Shown here one piece after another: positions 53,959-64,000 of a stretch of DNA of 64,000 nucleotides. The notes beneath the pieces were generated by a model. It worked only from the letters and a program-made list of their open reading frames with translations. It searched no databases and was not told the origin of the DNA. Source of the stretch: Schumannella soli (GTDB lineage: Bacteria > Actinomycetota > Actinomycetes > Actinomycetales > Microbacteriaceae); NCBI RefSeq assembly GCF_006517435.1, contig NZ_VHQG01000004.1:186001-250000 (forward strand), read 5' to 3'. A program made the position numbers and the translations under genes. How positions within the stretch are numbered: position 1 is the first letter of the stretch; each line of letters opens with the position of its first letter.

Positions 53959-53983
53959 GCCCGCGCAATACGGCGCGGGCTTT
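53956..53983. terminator. hairpin terminator
   Basis: Arms AAAGCCCGCGC (53956-53966) and GCGCGGGCTTT (53973-53983), loop 6 nt, with T-rich flank on the minus strand. It backs up the hairpin at 54038-54083 for the subtilase transcript and overlaps the ROK operator by three bases. Confidence 0.75.
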
Positions 53984-54037
53984 GTGATCATCTGGTGACC
54001 GGATGCCGCGAGCGCGACACGATCACCGAGAGCGACC

Positions 54038-54083
54038 GAGGGGATGCGCTGCCGCGAGTCAGCCCGCGGCAGCGCAGCCCCTC
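54038..54083. terminator. hairpin terminator of the subtilase gene
   Basis: Arms TGCGCTGCCGCG (54045-54056) and CGCGGCAGCGCA (54065-54076), extended by GAGGGG/CCCCTC across one mismatch; 17 nt after the subtilase stop on the minus strand. Confidence 0.75.
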
Positions 54084-54100
54084 AGTTCATCCCTCCCCGA

Positions 54101-57745
<3,645 letters not shown>

Positions 57746-58007
57746 TGATGAGGTCCTTTTCGATCAGGGATGCGGATCACGCGGCAGTCGGGTCTGCGAC
57801 GATGATTCAACCTAGCTGAGAAACACCCCCGAACGGGGGACAATCTCGGATGAACCTTCCGCGGGGTCGATGCGTTGGAATGGATGTACGCACAGCCCGG
57901 TTGCGGCTGTCGCACAGACCGATCCGCTTCGGTTGACCCGCGCGAGCACGCGCACAGGACTTCGGCGCCGACCGCGCCAGGACGACCATCCGCCCCCTGG
58001 AGGACTC

Positions 58008-58460
58008 ATGACCGCCCTTTCCCGCCCCCTCGTCCTCGGCGTCGCCGGGCTCGGACTCGTCGGCGCGCTCGCCGGCTGCGCGACGACCACGACCGACTCC
58101 TCCGGCTCGACCGGCGGCGGCTCCGAATCGTCGTCGAGCGACGCGGGTTCGACGTCGAGCAACGGCTACAAGGACGGCTCGTACACGGCGACCGGCGAGT
58201 ACCAGTCGCCGGGCGGCGACGAGTCGATCAAGGTCACGCTGACCCTCGAGAGCAACAAGGTGACCAAGGCCGAGGTCGAGCCGCAGGCCTCGAGCGGCAA
58301 CGCGAAGCAGTACCAGACGCAGTTCAGCTCGGGCATCGACGGCGAGGTCGTCGGCAAGAGCCTCGACGAGCTGTCGGTCACCCGCGTCTCGGGGTCGTCG
58401 CTCACCTCGCGCGGCTTCAACGACGCGGTCGACCAGATCAAGCACCTCGCCGAGCTCTAG
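58008..58460 (+). CDS. FMN-binding domain lipoprotein
   Basis: 150 residues. Lipobox GALAGCATT, Ser/Gly-rich spacer, then an FMN_bind domain (YKDGSYTATGEYQSPGGDES, IKVTLTLESNKVTKAEVEPQ, VSGSSLTSRGFNDAVDQI). In this family ApbE attaches FMN to a Ser/Thr in an S/T-G-A-T/S motif; here the motif reads SGSS. Extracytoplasmic one-electron carrier. GGAGGA precedes the ATG; first gene of a three-gene operon. Confidence 0.88.
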   Translation: MTALSRPLVLGVAGLGLVGALAGCATTTTDSSGSTGGGSESSSSDAGSTSSNGYKDGSYTATGEYQSPGGDESIKVTLTLESNKVTKAEVEPQASSGNAKQYQTQFSSGIDGEVVGKSLDELSVTRVSGSSLTSRGFNDAVDQIKHLAEL

Positions 58461-58463
58461 GAC

Positions 58464-59384
58464 GTGCCCGTCTCGTCCGAGACCGCGCCCGACCCGTCGG
58501 GCTCCCCGGCGCGCTGGCGTTTCGAGGCGATCGGCACCGCCTGGAGCATCGACACCCCGTCGCCGCTGAGCGCGGCGCTGCAGGGCGACATCGCCGATCG
58601 CATCGAGGGCTTCGACCGCGACTGGTCGCGGTTCCGGCCCGATTCGCTCGTGAGCCGGATGGCGCGCGAACCCGGGCGCTACCACCTGCCGGGCGAGGCC
58701 GGTCCGCTGCTCGCGCTCTACCGCATCCTGTTCGAGGCGACCGCGGGCCGCGTCTCGCCGCTCGTCGGGCACGCGCTCGAAGACCTCGGCTACGACGCGG
58801 GCTATCGCCTGACGCCGGCGCAGCGCATCCGCCCGACCCCGAGCTGGGATGACGCGCTCGCGTGGGACGGCGAGCAGCTGACCTTGCTGCGGCCGGCGCT
58901 GCTCGACGTCGGCGCGGCCGGCAAGGGGCTCCTGGTCGATCTGCTGTCGCGGATGCTGCACGACGCGGGCGAGCACGAGCACGTCGTCGACGGCAGCGGC
59001 GATCTGGTGCGCGCCGCCCTGCAGGACGCGGCGCCGGAGCGGATCGCCCTCGAGCACCCCGCCGACCCGACGACGGCGGTGGGCGTGATCGAGCTCGGCA
59101 GCGGCGCGATCGCGGCGAGCGCCGCCAACCGCCGCGCCTGGGCCGGCGTCCACCACATCATCGACGCCCTGACCGGGCTGCCGACGCGGCAGGTCACGGC
59201 GACCTGGGCCGTCGTTCCCGCGACGGCCGAGTACCCGGCCATGACGGCCGACGGTCTCGCGACGGGGCTGTTCTTCGCCGCGCCCGACGCGTTCGCCGCG
59301 GCCGGCCCCTTCGCCTGGGCCACAATCACTTCCGGGGGGCGCATCGCGCACTCCCCCGACCTGCCTGGAGAGGTCTTCGCATGA
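58464..59384 (+). CDS. apbE: FAD:protein FMN transferase (ApbE family)
   Basis: 306 residues without an obvious signal peptide. ApbE features: FEAIGTAWSID at the start, VSRMAREPGRYHLP, LDVGAAGKGLLVDLLSRML (FAD/Mg site), VDGSGDLVRA and the acidic ATAEYPAMTADGLATGLF region. It moves FMN from FAD onto the Ser/Thr of the partner FMN-binding protein encoded 3 nt upstream. GTG start. Its stop overlaps the next start (ATGA). Confidence 0.88.
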   Translation: MPVSSETAPDPSGSPARWRFEAIGTAWSIDTPSPLSAALQGDIADRIEGFDRDWSRFRPDSLVSRMAREPGRYHLPGEAGPLLALYRILFEATAGRVSPLVGHALEDLGYDAGYRLTPAQRIRPTPSWDDALAWDGEQLTLLRPALLDVGAAGKGLLVDLLSRMLHDAGEHEHVVDGSGDLVRAALQDAAPERIALEHPADPTTAVGVIELGSGAIAASAANRRAWAGVHHIIDALTGLPTRQVTATWAVVPATAEYPAMTADGLATGLFFAAPDAFAAAGPFAWATITSGGRIAHSPDLPGEVFA

Positions 59385-60964
59385 TCGAGCGACTGGATGC
59401 GGTGTTCGGCCGCGTCACGATGTACCGGCTGATCGCCATCAGCCTCGCCGCGCTGGCGGTGATCTCCGCCGTGCTGGTCGGCACCGGCTCGATCACGATC
59501 GTGACGCTCTTCTCGTACGCTCCCGGGCTGAAGCTCGTGGCGATGCTGGTGAGCCTCGTCGTCGCGGTGGCGTGGGCGTCGCTGTCGAACTTCGTGCTCG
59601 CGCTGCTCTTCCGGGCGCGGTTCCACGCCGAGTCGAGCGTGATCACGGGCCTTCTGCTGTTCTTCATCTTCCCGCCGACGCTCGACGTGACCGGCCTGCT
59701 CGGGCTCGCCCTGGCGGCGACGCTCGCCTCGGCGAGCAAGTGGCTGATCGCCCCGCACGGGCGGCACCTGTTCAACCCGGCGGCGTTCGGCGCGTTCGTC
59801 GTCGGCGTGCTCGGCCTCGGCTCCGGCTCCGTCGCGTCTGCGTGGTGGGCGGGCACCCCGCTGCTGGCTCCGTTCGTCGTCGTCATCGGCCTCGCCGTCG
59901 CGATCCGCACCCGGCGGGGTCTGGTGATGCTGACCTTCGCGGTGGTCGCGATCCTCGCCCAGACCGGCAGCTTCGTCATCGGCGGCGGCGACGCCGGATT
60001 CGCCCTGCAGTCGGCGGCGCTGAGCTCGGCGACCCTGTTCTTCGCGGTCTACATGATCACCGAGCCGCTCACGCTGCCGCCACGGCGCTGGCAGCAGCTG
60101 CTCATCGCGATCGTCGTCGGCCTGCTCTTCGGCTTCCGCTTCTCGCTCTCGAGCGGCGCCGAGGTCGGCCCGTTCACCTTCGGCCTGTTCGCGACCCCCG
60201 AGCTGTGGCTGCTCGTCGGCAATCTCGTCGCCTTCGCGCTCGCCCGCCGCCGCGGCATCCGCCTCGAGCTCACCGACCGCCGGCAGCTGACGCCGACCAG
60301 CTGGGAGTTCCAGTTCACGCCGAGCGGACACGTCCCCTTCGCGCCCGGCCAGTTCCTCGAGCTCGACGTGCCGCACGCGAAGGCCGACAGCCGGGGCACG
60401 CGCCGCACCTTCAGCATCGCGTCGCCGCCGCGTCCGGAGTCGGGTATCCGTCTCGGCCTGCGCGTGCCCGAGTCGAAGCCGTCGAGCTACAAGCGGGCGC
60501 TGCTCGAGCTGCCGGTCGGCGCGAAGCTCACCGCCACCTCGGTGGGCGGCGACTTCACGCTGCCCGCCGATGACGGCCGCCCGCTTCTGCTGGTCGCCGG
60601 CGGCATCGGCATCACCCCGTTCATCGCGCAGCTGGAGCAGCTGCGACTGACGGCGGCCGGGCGGGATGTCGTGCTCGTCTACGCCGTGTCGTCGCTCGAT
60701 GAGATCGCCTACGCCGCCGAGCTGGGCCGCAGCGGCGCCCGGGTGCTGCTGGTGTCGCCGCAGCCGCTCCCGCGCATGCCCGAGGGGTGGGACTGGCTCG
60801 GTGCGGGCCGGCTCGACGGCGCGCGCCTGCTCGCGGCGGTGCCCGACGCGGCGTCGCGCGAGGCGATGCTCTCGGGGCCGCCGGCGCTGATCGCCGCGCT
60901 CAAGCCGGCCCTGCGTCGCGCCGGCGCCCGCCGCATCCGCACCGACGCGTTCCTGGGGTACTGA
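59381..60964 (+). CDS. RnfD/NqrB-like membrane protein fused to a FAD/NAD(P)H reductase domain
   Basis: 527 residues. The first 290 residues hold about nine to ten membrane helices of RnfD/NqrB type (FNPAAFGAFVVGVLGLG is the characteristic loop). From about 300 a ferredoxin-reductase-type domain follows: FAPGQFLELDV, RRTFSIASPP (FAD contact), GGIGITPFIAQLEQL (NAD(P) site) and a C-terminal SGPPALIAALK. The fusion should carry electrons from cytoplasmic NAD(P)H through the membrane to the flavinylated lipoprotein. Last gene of the operon; hairpin at 60988-61022. Confidence 0.85.
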   Translation: MIERLDAVFGRVTMYRLIAISLAALAVISAVLVGTGSITIVTLFSYAPGLKLVAMLVSLVVAVAWASLSNFVLALLFRARFHAESSVITGLLLFFIFPPTLDVTGLLGLALAATLASASKWLIAPHGRHLFNPAAFGAFVVGVLGLGSGSVASAWWAGTPLLAPFVVVIGLAVAIRTRRGLVMLTFAVVAILAQTGSFVIGGGDAGFALQSAALSSATLFFAVYMITEPLTLPPRRWQQLLIAIVVGLLFGFRFSLSSGAEVGPFTFGLFATPELWLLVGNLVAFALARRRGIRLELTDRRQLTPTSWEFQFTPSGHVPFAPGQFLELDVPHAKADSRGTRRTFSIASPPRPESGIRLGLRVPESKPSSYKRALLELPVGAKLTATSVGGDFTLPADDGRPLLLVAGGIGITPFIAQLEQLRLTAAGRDVVLVYAVSSLDEIAYAAELGRSGARVLLVSPQPLPRMPEGWDWLGAGRLDGARLLAAVPDAASREAMLSGPPALIAALKPALRRAGARRIRTDAFLGY

Positions 60965-60987
60965 CCCCCGGTCGCCGGACGCCCTCG

Positions 60988-61022
60988 ACGCCGCCGCTCT
61001 CCGTTCGCGGGGACGGCGGCGT
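60988..61022 (+). terminator. hairpin terminator with TTCG loop
   Basis: Arms ACGCCGCCG (60988-60996) and CGGCGGCGT (61014-61022) with an inner stem closed by TTCG, 24 nt after the reductase stop. Confidence 0.75.
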
Positions 61023-61069
61023 GGGCGCGTGGAGGCGGCGTTCGCCCTGCGAGATCACGGTCGCAATCC

Positions 61070-61096
61070 TTAGCACTCGCGACACCCGAGTGCTAA
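61070..61096. promoter_or_regulatory. CIRCE element (HrcA operator)
   Basis: TTAGCACTC (61070-61078), 9-nt spacer, GAGTGCTAA (61088-61096): exact match to the CIRCE consensus bound by the heat-shock repressor HrcA. Upstream of hsp20, probably over its promoter (CTAACT as -10). Confidence 0.95.
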
Positions 61097-61106
61097 CTTG
61101 GACGCA

Positions 61107-61127
61107 GTTGAGTCACACCGACTCAAG
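61107..61127. promoter_or_regulatory. HAIR-like element (HspR operator)
   Basis: GTTGAGT-N7-ACTCAAG (61107-61127) matches the HspR-binding HAIR consensus CTTGAGT-N7-ACTCAAG at all but the first base. It lies 10 nt after the CIRCE element and 19 nt before the hsp20 ATG. Confidence 0.8.
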
Positions 61128-61146
61128 TTCGAGAAGGAGCTCATCC

Positions 61147-61611
61147 ATGTACCTGACCCGCGATCTCGAGCGCGCCACCGCCGCCCGCCGACTGACGAGC
61201 GCCCCGGCCCCCCGCGCCCTGCCCGCCGACCTCTACCGCGACGGCGACCACTACGTGCTCGCCCTCGAGATGCCGGGCGTCGACCCCGGCACGATCGACG
61301 TCGACGTCGACGGCCGCCTGCTCACCGTGAGCGCCCGCCGCACCGCCCTCACGGGCGACGGAGTCGAGTGGATCGCGCGCGAGCGCGGCACCGGCGACCT
61401 GCGCCGCCGCTTCACGCTCGGCCGCAGCATCGACACCGAGCAGATCTCGGCCGACTACCGCGACGGCGTGCTCAGCGTCGTCATCCCGGTCGCCGAGACC
61501 GCCAAGCCGCGCAAGGTCGCCGTCGTCGGCGCCCCCGCCGCGCCCGCCGGCGCCGACGCCGCGTCGGGCGACGCCGGCGAGACGGTCGCCACGGAGACCG
61601 CCGCCGAGTGA
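61147..61611 (+). CDS. Hsp20/alpha-crystallin family small heat-shock protein
   Basis: 154 residues. Alpha-crystallin domain at about 28-122: ADLYRDGDHYVLALEMPGVD, VDGRLLTVSARR, RRRFTLGRSIDTEQISADY and DGVLSVVIPVAE (the I/V-x-I/V-like motif is VVIPV). The C-terminal tail is Ala/Glu-rich. ATP-independent holdase that keeps unfolded proteins soluble. AAGGAG precedes the ATG. Its promoter carries both CIRCE and HAIR-like sites, so HrcA and HspR should both repress it at normal temperature. Confidence 0.93.
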   Translation: MYLTRDLERATAARRLTSAPAPRALPADLYRDGDHYVLALEMPGVDPGTIDVDVDGRLLTVSARRTALTGDGVEWIARERGTGDLRRRFTLGRSIDTEQISADYRDGVLSVVIPVAETAKPRKVAVVGAPAAPAGADAASGDAGETVATETAAE

Positions 61612-61658
61612 GCGGCACCACCGCCGACACCGCGTCCCCCCGTGCGACGACGGCGGAG

Positions 61659-61688
61659 ACGGGCCCGGATGCCGAGCGCCGGGCCCGT
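61659..61688 (+). terminator. hairpin terminator of hsp20
   Basis: Arms ACGGGCCCGG (61659-61668) and CCGGGCCCGT (61679-61688), 10-nt loop, followed by TCGCTGTTCC. Confidence 0.75.
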
Positions 61689-61786
61689 TCGCTGTTCCCA
61701 GGCAGCGCCACCCTCGGCGGATAAGCTGACGCCCACCCCGCGGCGGCACGGCCCCCGCGCCACGGACCATCCCGAGGAGACCCGCC

Positions 61787-62236
61787 ATGGCCCCGACCCG
61801 CCGCACCGCCCTCCGCCGCACGACGACCGCGCTGCTCGCCATCGGCGCGCTCAGCACGGCTCTGCTCGCCGGCTGCAGCGCGATCGACCCGAACGGCAAG
61901 CCGCAGGCCTGCCTGTCGCTGAAGGACCCGGCGCAGAAGGCCGTCACCGACGTCAGCGACGCGCTGCAGGGCATCACGAGCGATCCGCAGGCCGCCGCCG
62001 ATCAGGTGCGCGCCACCAAGGACGACCTGCAGAAGGCCGTCGACAAGGTCAAGAACGACGATGTCAAAGCCTCGGCGCAGAAGGTCGTGGATGCCCTCGG
62101 CGACCTCGAGACCGCGATCGACGCCCGGGTCGCGAACCCGGCCGACCTCGACACCAGCGCCCTGACCGACGCCGGATCCGCGGTGCAGACCACGGCGAAG
62201 GATCTCGTCGACCTCTGCGCGTCGAGCCTCAACTGA
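61787..62236 (+). CDS. small helical lipoprotein, paralogue 1
   Basis: 149 residues. Lipobox ALLAGCSAI; mature part is helical with heptad-like Ala/Asp/Lys spacing (DDLQKAVDKVKNDDVKASAQ). Two further cysteines, QACLSLKDP near the mature N-terminus and VDLCASSLN at the C-terminus, could form a disulfide. It is a clear paralogue of the next gene. GAGGAGACC precedes the ATG. Function unknown; the repeated helices suggest a structural or cell-envelope role. Confidence 0.7.
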   Translation: MAPTRRTALRRTTTALLAIGALSTALLAGCSAIDPNGKPQACLSLKDPAQKAVTDVSDALQGITSDPQAAADQVRATKDDLQKAVDKVKNDDVKASAQKVVDALGDLETAIDARVANPADLDTSALTDAGSAVQTTAKDLVDLCASSLN

Positions 62237-62364
62237 TCCGACTCCGGCGCCGGCGCGGACGACATGGGGATGGGCACCGGTCCCCACGCTCGCGGCCATA
62301 GCCGGGCCACATCCCGTGCATAGACTGCAGACTCCTGCTCACCTATCGCACCAAGGAGTCCCCC

Positions 62365-62787
62365 GTGGTTTCGACCCGTCGTCTCACCGTCGCCGCCCTC
62401 AGCGTCGCGACCCTCAGCATCGCCCTGCTCGCCGGCTGCGCCGGCGGTCAGAGCAAGGCCGAGGCCTGCGCGTCGCTCAAGAGCGTGACCGAGAAGACCA
62501 ACAGCGAGCTGTCGAGCGCCTCGAGTGACATCGCGACCGACCCGTCGAAGGCCGCCGACGCGATCGACACGTTCAAGGGCGAGTGGCAGAAGGCCACCGA
62601 CAAGATCCAGAACGCCGACGTCAAGAAGTCGGCGCAGAAGGCCGTCAACTCGCTCGACGACTTCTCGAAGGCGCTCTCCGACCGCACCGACGACCCCACG
62701 GACACCGACACGAGCGCCCTCATGGATGCCGCCACCGCCGCCCAGGAGGCCTTCACCGACCTCGGCACCGTCTGCTCCAAGGCCTGA
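62365..62787 (+). CDS. small helical lipoprotein, paralogue 2
   Basis: 140 residues, GTG start with AAGGAG upstream and TAGACT further upstream as a likely -10 box. Lipobox ALLAGCAGG; same layout as the preceding gene, with matching cysteines in EACASLKSV and GTVCSKA and matching segments KKSAQKAVNSLDDFSKAL and DTSALMDA. The pair looks like an old tandem duplication with its own promoters. Function unknown. Confidence 0.7.
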   Translation: MVSTRRLTVAALSVATLSIALLAGCAGGQSKAEACASLKSVTEKTNSELSSASSDIATDPSKAADAIDTFKGEWQKATDKIQNADVKKSAQKAVNSLDDFSKALSDRTDDPTDTDTSALMDAATAAQEAFTDLGTVCSKA

Positions 62788-62837
62788 CGCCCGCGCCGGC
62801 GGCAGTGCGCTCACCGCCTGCCGCCCGGCGCCGACGC

Positions 62838-62875
62838 AGAAGGGGCCCGGATGCTTCCGCATCCGGGCCCCTTCT
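62838..62875. terminator. bidirectional hairpin terminator
   Basis: Perfect 17-bp arms (AGAAGGGGCCCGGATGC / reverse complement) with a TTCC loop, between the convergent lipoprotein 2 and icd genes. Confidence 0.88.
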
Positions 62876-62889
62876 CTGTTCAGCGCGAC

Positions 62890-64000
62890 TCAGCCGAGCT
62901 TCGCCTGCAGGTTCTGGTCGAGGGTCTCGAGGAACTCCTCGGTCGTCTGCCAGGCCTGGTCGGGCCCGACCAGCAGCGCGAGGTCCTTCGTCATCTTGCC
63001 GCTCTCGACGGTCTCGATGACGACCTGCTCGAGGGCGAGCGAGAAGTCGATCAGCGGCTGGTTGCCATCGAGCTTGCCGCGGTGCGCGAGGCCGCGCGTC
63101 CAGGCGAAGATCGACGCGATCGGGTTGGTCGACGTGGGCTTGCCCTGCTGGTGCTGGCGGTAGTGGCGCGTGACGGTGCCGTGCGCGGCCTCCGCCTCGA
63201 CGACCTTGCCGTCGGGCGTCGAGAGCACCGAGGTCATGAGGCCGAGCGAGCCGAATCCCTGCGCGACGGTGTCGGACTGCACGTCGCCGTCGTAGTTCTT
63301 GCAGGCCCAGACGTAGCCGCCCTCCCACTTCATGGCCGAGGCGACCATGTCGTCGATGAGGCGGTGCTCGTAGGTGAGGCCGGCGGCCTCGAAGCGGTCC
63401 TTGAACTCGGTGTCGTAGATCTCCTGGAACAGGTCCTTGAAGCGGCCGTCGTAGGCCTTGAGGATCGTGTTCTTGGTGGAGAGGTACACCGGGTAGCTGC
63501 GGGCCAGGCCGTAGTTGAGCGAGGCGCGCGCGAAGTCGCGGATCGAGGCGTCCTGGTTGTACTGCACCTGGGCGATGCCGTCATCCGGGGCGTCGTAGAC
63601 CTCGAACTTCATCGGCTCGGAGCCGTCTTCGGGCGCGAACTCGACCGTGAGCTTGCCCTTGCCCTTGAAGACGAAGTCGGTGGCGCGGTACTGGTCGCCG
63701 AAGGCGTGACGGCCGATGATGATCGGCTTGTTCCAGCCGGGCACCAGGCGCGGGATGTTCGAGATGATGATCGGCTCGCGGAAGATCACGCCGCCGAGGA
63801 TGTTGCGGATCGTGCCGTTGGGCGACTTCCACATCTTCTTCAGGCCGAACTCCTCGACGCGGGCCTCGTCGGGGGTGATGGTCGCGCACTTGACGCCGAC
63901 GCCGTGCTTCTGGATCGCGTGCGCCGCGTCGATCGTGACCTGGTCGTCGGTCGCGTCGCGGTGCTCGATTCCGAGGTCGTAGTACTCGAGGGTCACGTCG
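62890..64000 (-). CDS. icd: NADP-dependent isocitrate dehydrogenase (5' end beyond window)
   Basis: Partial: 369 C-terminal codons seen, the frame continues past 64000 (the residues at the edge read [20 protein letters not shown], about 35-40 residues from the usual start). It is the homodimeric eukaryote-like type: [47 protein letters not shown] with the metal Asp, [23 protein letters not shown] and [13 protein letters not shown]. It oxidises isocitrate to 2-oxoglutarate in the TCA cycle, making NADPH. Confidence 0.96.
   Translation of the reverse strand, partial: DVTLEYYDLGIEHRDATDDQVTIDAAHAIQKHGVGVKCATITPDEARVEEFGLKKMWKSPNGTIRNILGGVIFREPIIISNIPRLVPGWNKPIIIGRHAFGDQYRATDFVFKGKGKLTVEFAPEDGSEPMKFEVYDAPDDGIAQVQYNQDASIRDFARASLNYGLARSYPVYLSTKNTILKAYDGRFKDLFQEIYDTEFKDRFEAAGLTYEHRLIDDMVASAMKWEGGYVWACKNYDGDVQSDTVAQGFGSLGLMTSVLSTPDGKVVEAEAAHGTVTRHYRQHQQGKPTSTNPIASIFAWTRGLAHRGKLDGNQPLIDFSLALEQVVIETVESGKMTKDLALLVGPDQAWQTTEEFLETLDQNLQAKLG

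Noticed and set aside
57746-58007. Intergenic region between the subtilase and FMN-binding genes considered for an RNA gene or riboswitch
   Set aside because: Only a short CCCCCGAACGGGGG hairpin (57826-57839) and ordinary leader sequence; no conserved FMN riboswitch core was recognised.

Overview
The window reads as chromosome of a high-G+C Gram-positive bacterium, most likely a member of the Microbacteriaceae (Actinobacteria). Support: very G+C-rich coding sequence (46 of 60 bases in the line starting at 13921), a gatCAB amidotransferase set, many lipoprotein and class E sortase-type signals, carbohydrate ABC importers with no ATPase gene beside them, several starts that look leaderless (TAnnnT, 6-7 nt, start codon), and the abundant GGATGC/GCATCC hexamer. 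Genus is inference only. No tRNA, rRNA, CRISPR array, integrase or transposase was seen.

1-10148: housekeeping and small regulatory genes: SRPBCC protein (cut by the window edge), DUF1905/YdeI protein, GNAT acetyltransferase, a glucose-6-phosphate dehydrogenase paralogue, an Ohr/OsmC peroxidase, an OmpR-type two-component pair, an MT0933-type small protein, an esterase, an NAD(P)-binding oxidoreductase, a PadR regulator and a NYN-domain nuclease-like protein. 10200-12100 is a markedly lower-G+C islet holding an unusual receiver protein and a degenerate, cysteine-motif histidine-kinase-like protein. 12148-16027 carries gatB, a small membrane protein and gatA-gatC.

16213-53932 is a carbohydrate-scavenging region, nearly all on the minus strand. 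It holds four ABC importers (binding protein plus two permeases each). Importer A sits with a SIS-domain sugar-phosphate isomerase/deaminase and a PfkB kinase; importer B with a cell-wall-anchored DUF4832 protein and a divergent amidohydrolase; a GH4 glycosidase, a class II aldolase and a DeoR regulator follow. Upstream of A, B and GH4/DeoR lie matching TGCGCG/CGCGCA palindromes, suggesting one DeoR regulon for galactoside or galactosamine use through tagatose phosphates. Importer C is linked to a GH38 alpha-mannosidase and a ROK regulator. Importer D is co-transcribed with a GH3 beta-N-acetylhexosaminidase, a ROK sugar kinase and NagB; nagA lies nearby. Together this looks like uptake and breakdown of host or microbial glycans (GlcNAc, GalNAc/galactose, mannose), with a shared ATPase encoded elsewhere.

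54101-64000: a large secreted subtilase, a three-gene flavin-based electron-transfer module (FMN-binding lipoprotein, ApbE, RnfD/NqrB-FNR fusion), an Hsp20 gene behind a perfect CIRCE site plus a HAIR-like site, two tandem paralogous lipoproteins, and the NADP-dependent isocitrate dehydrogenase gene (cut by the window end).

The most unusual observations are the low-G+C receiver/kinase pair, a DUF559 gene bracketed by two nearly identical 55-nt hairpins, a dispersed REP-like repeat, C/A-rich iterated leaders in front of three binding-protein genes, and the predicted DeoR regulon.
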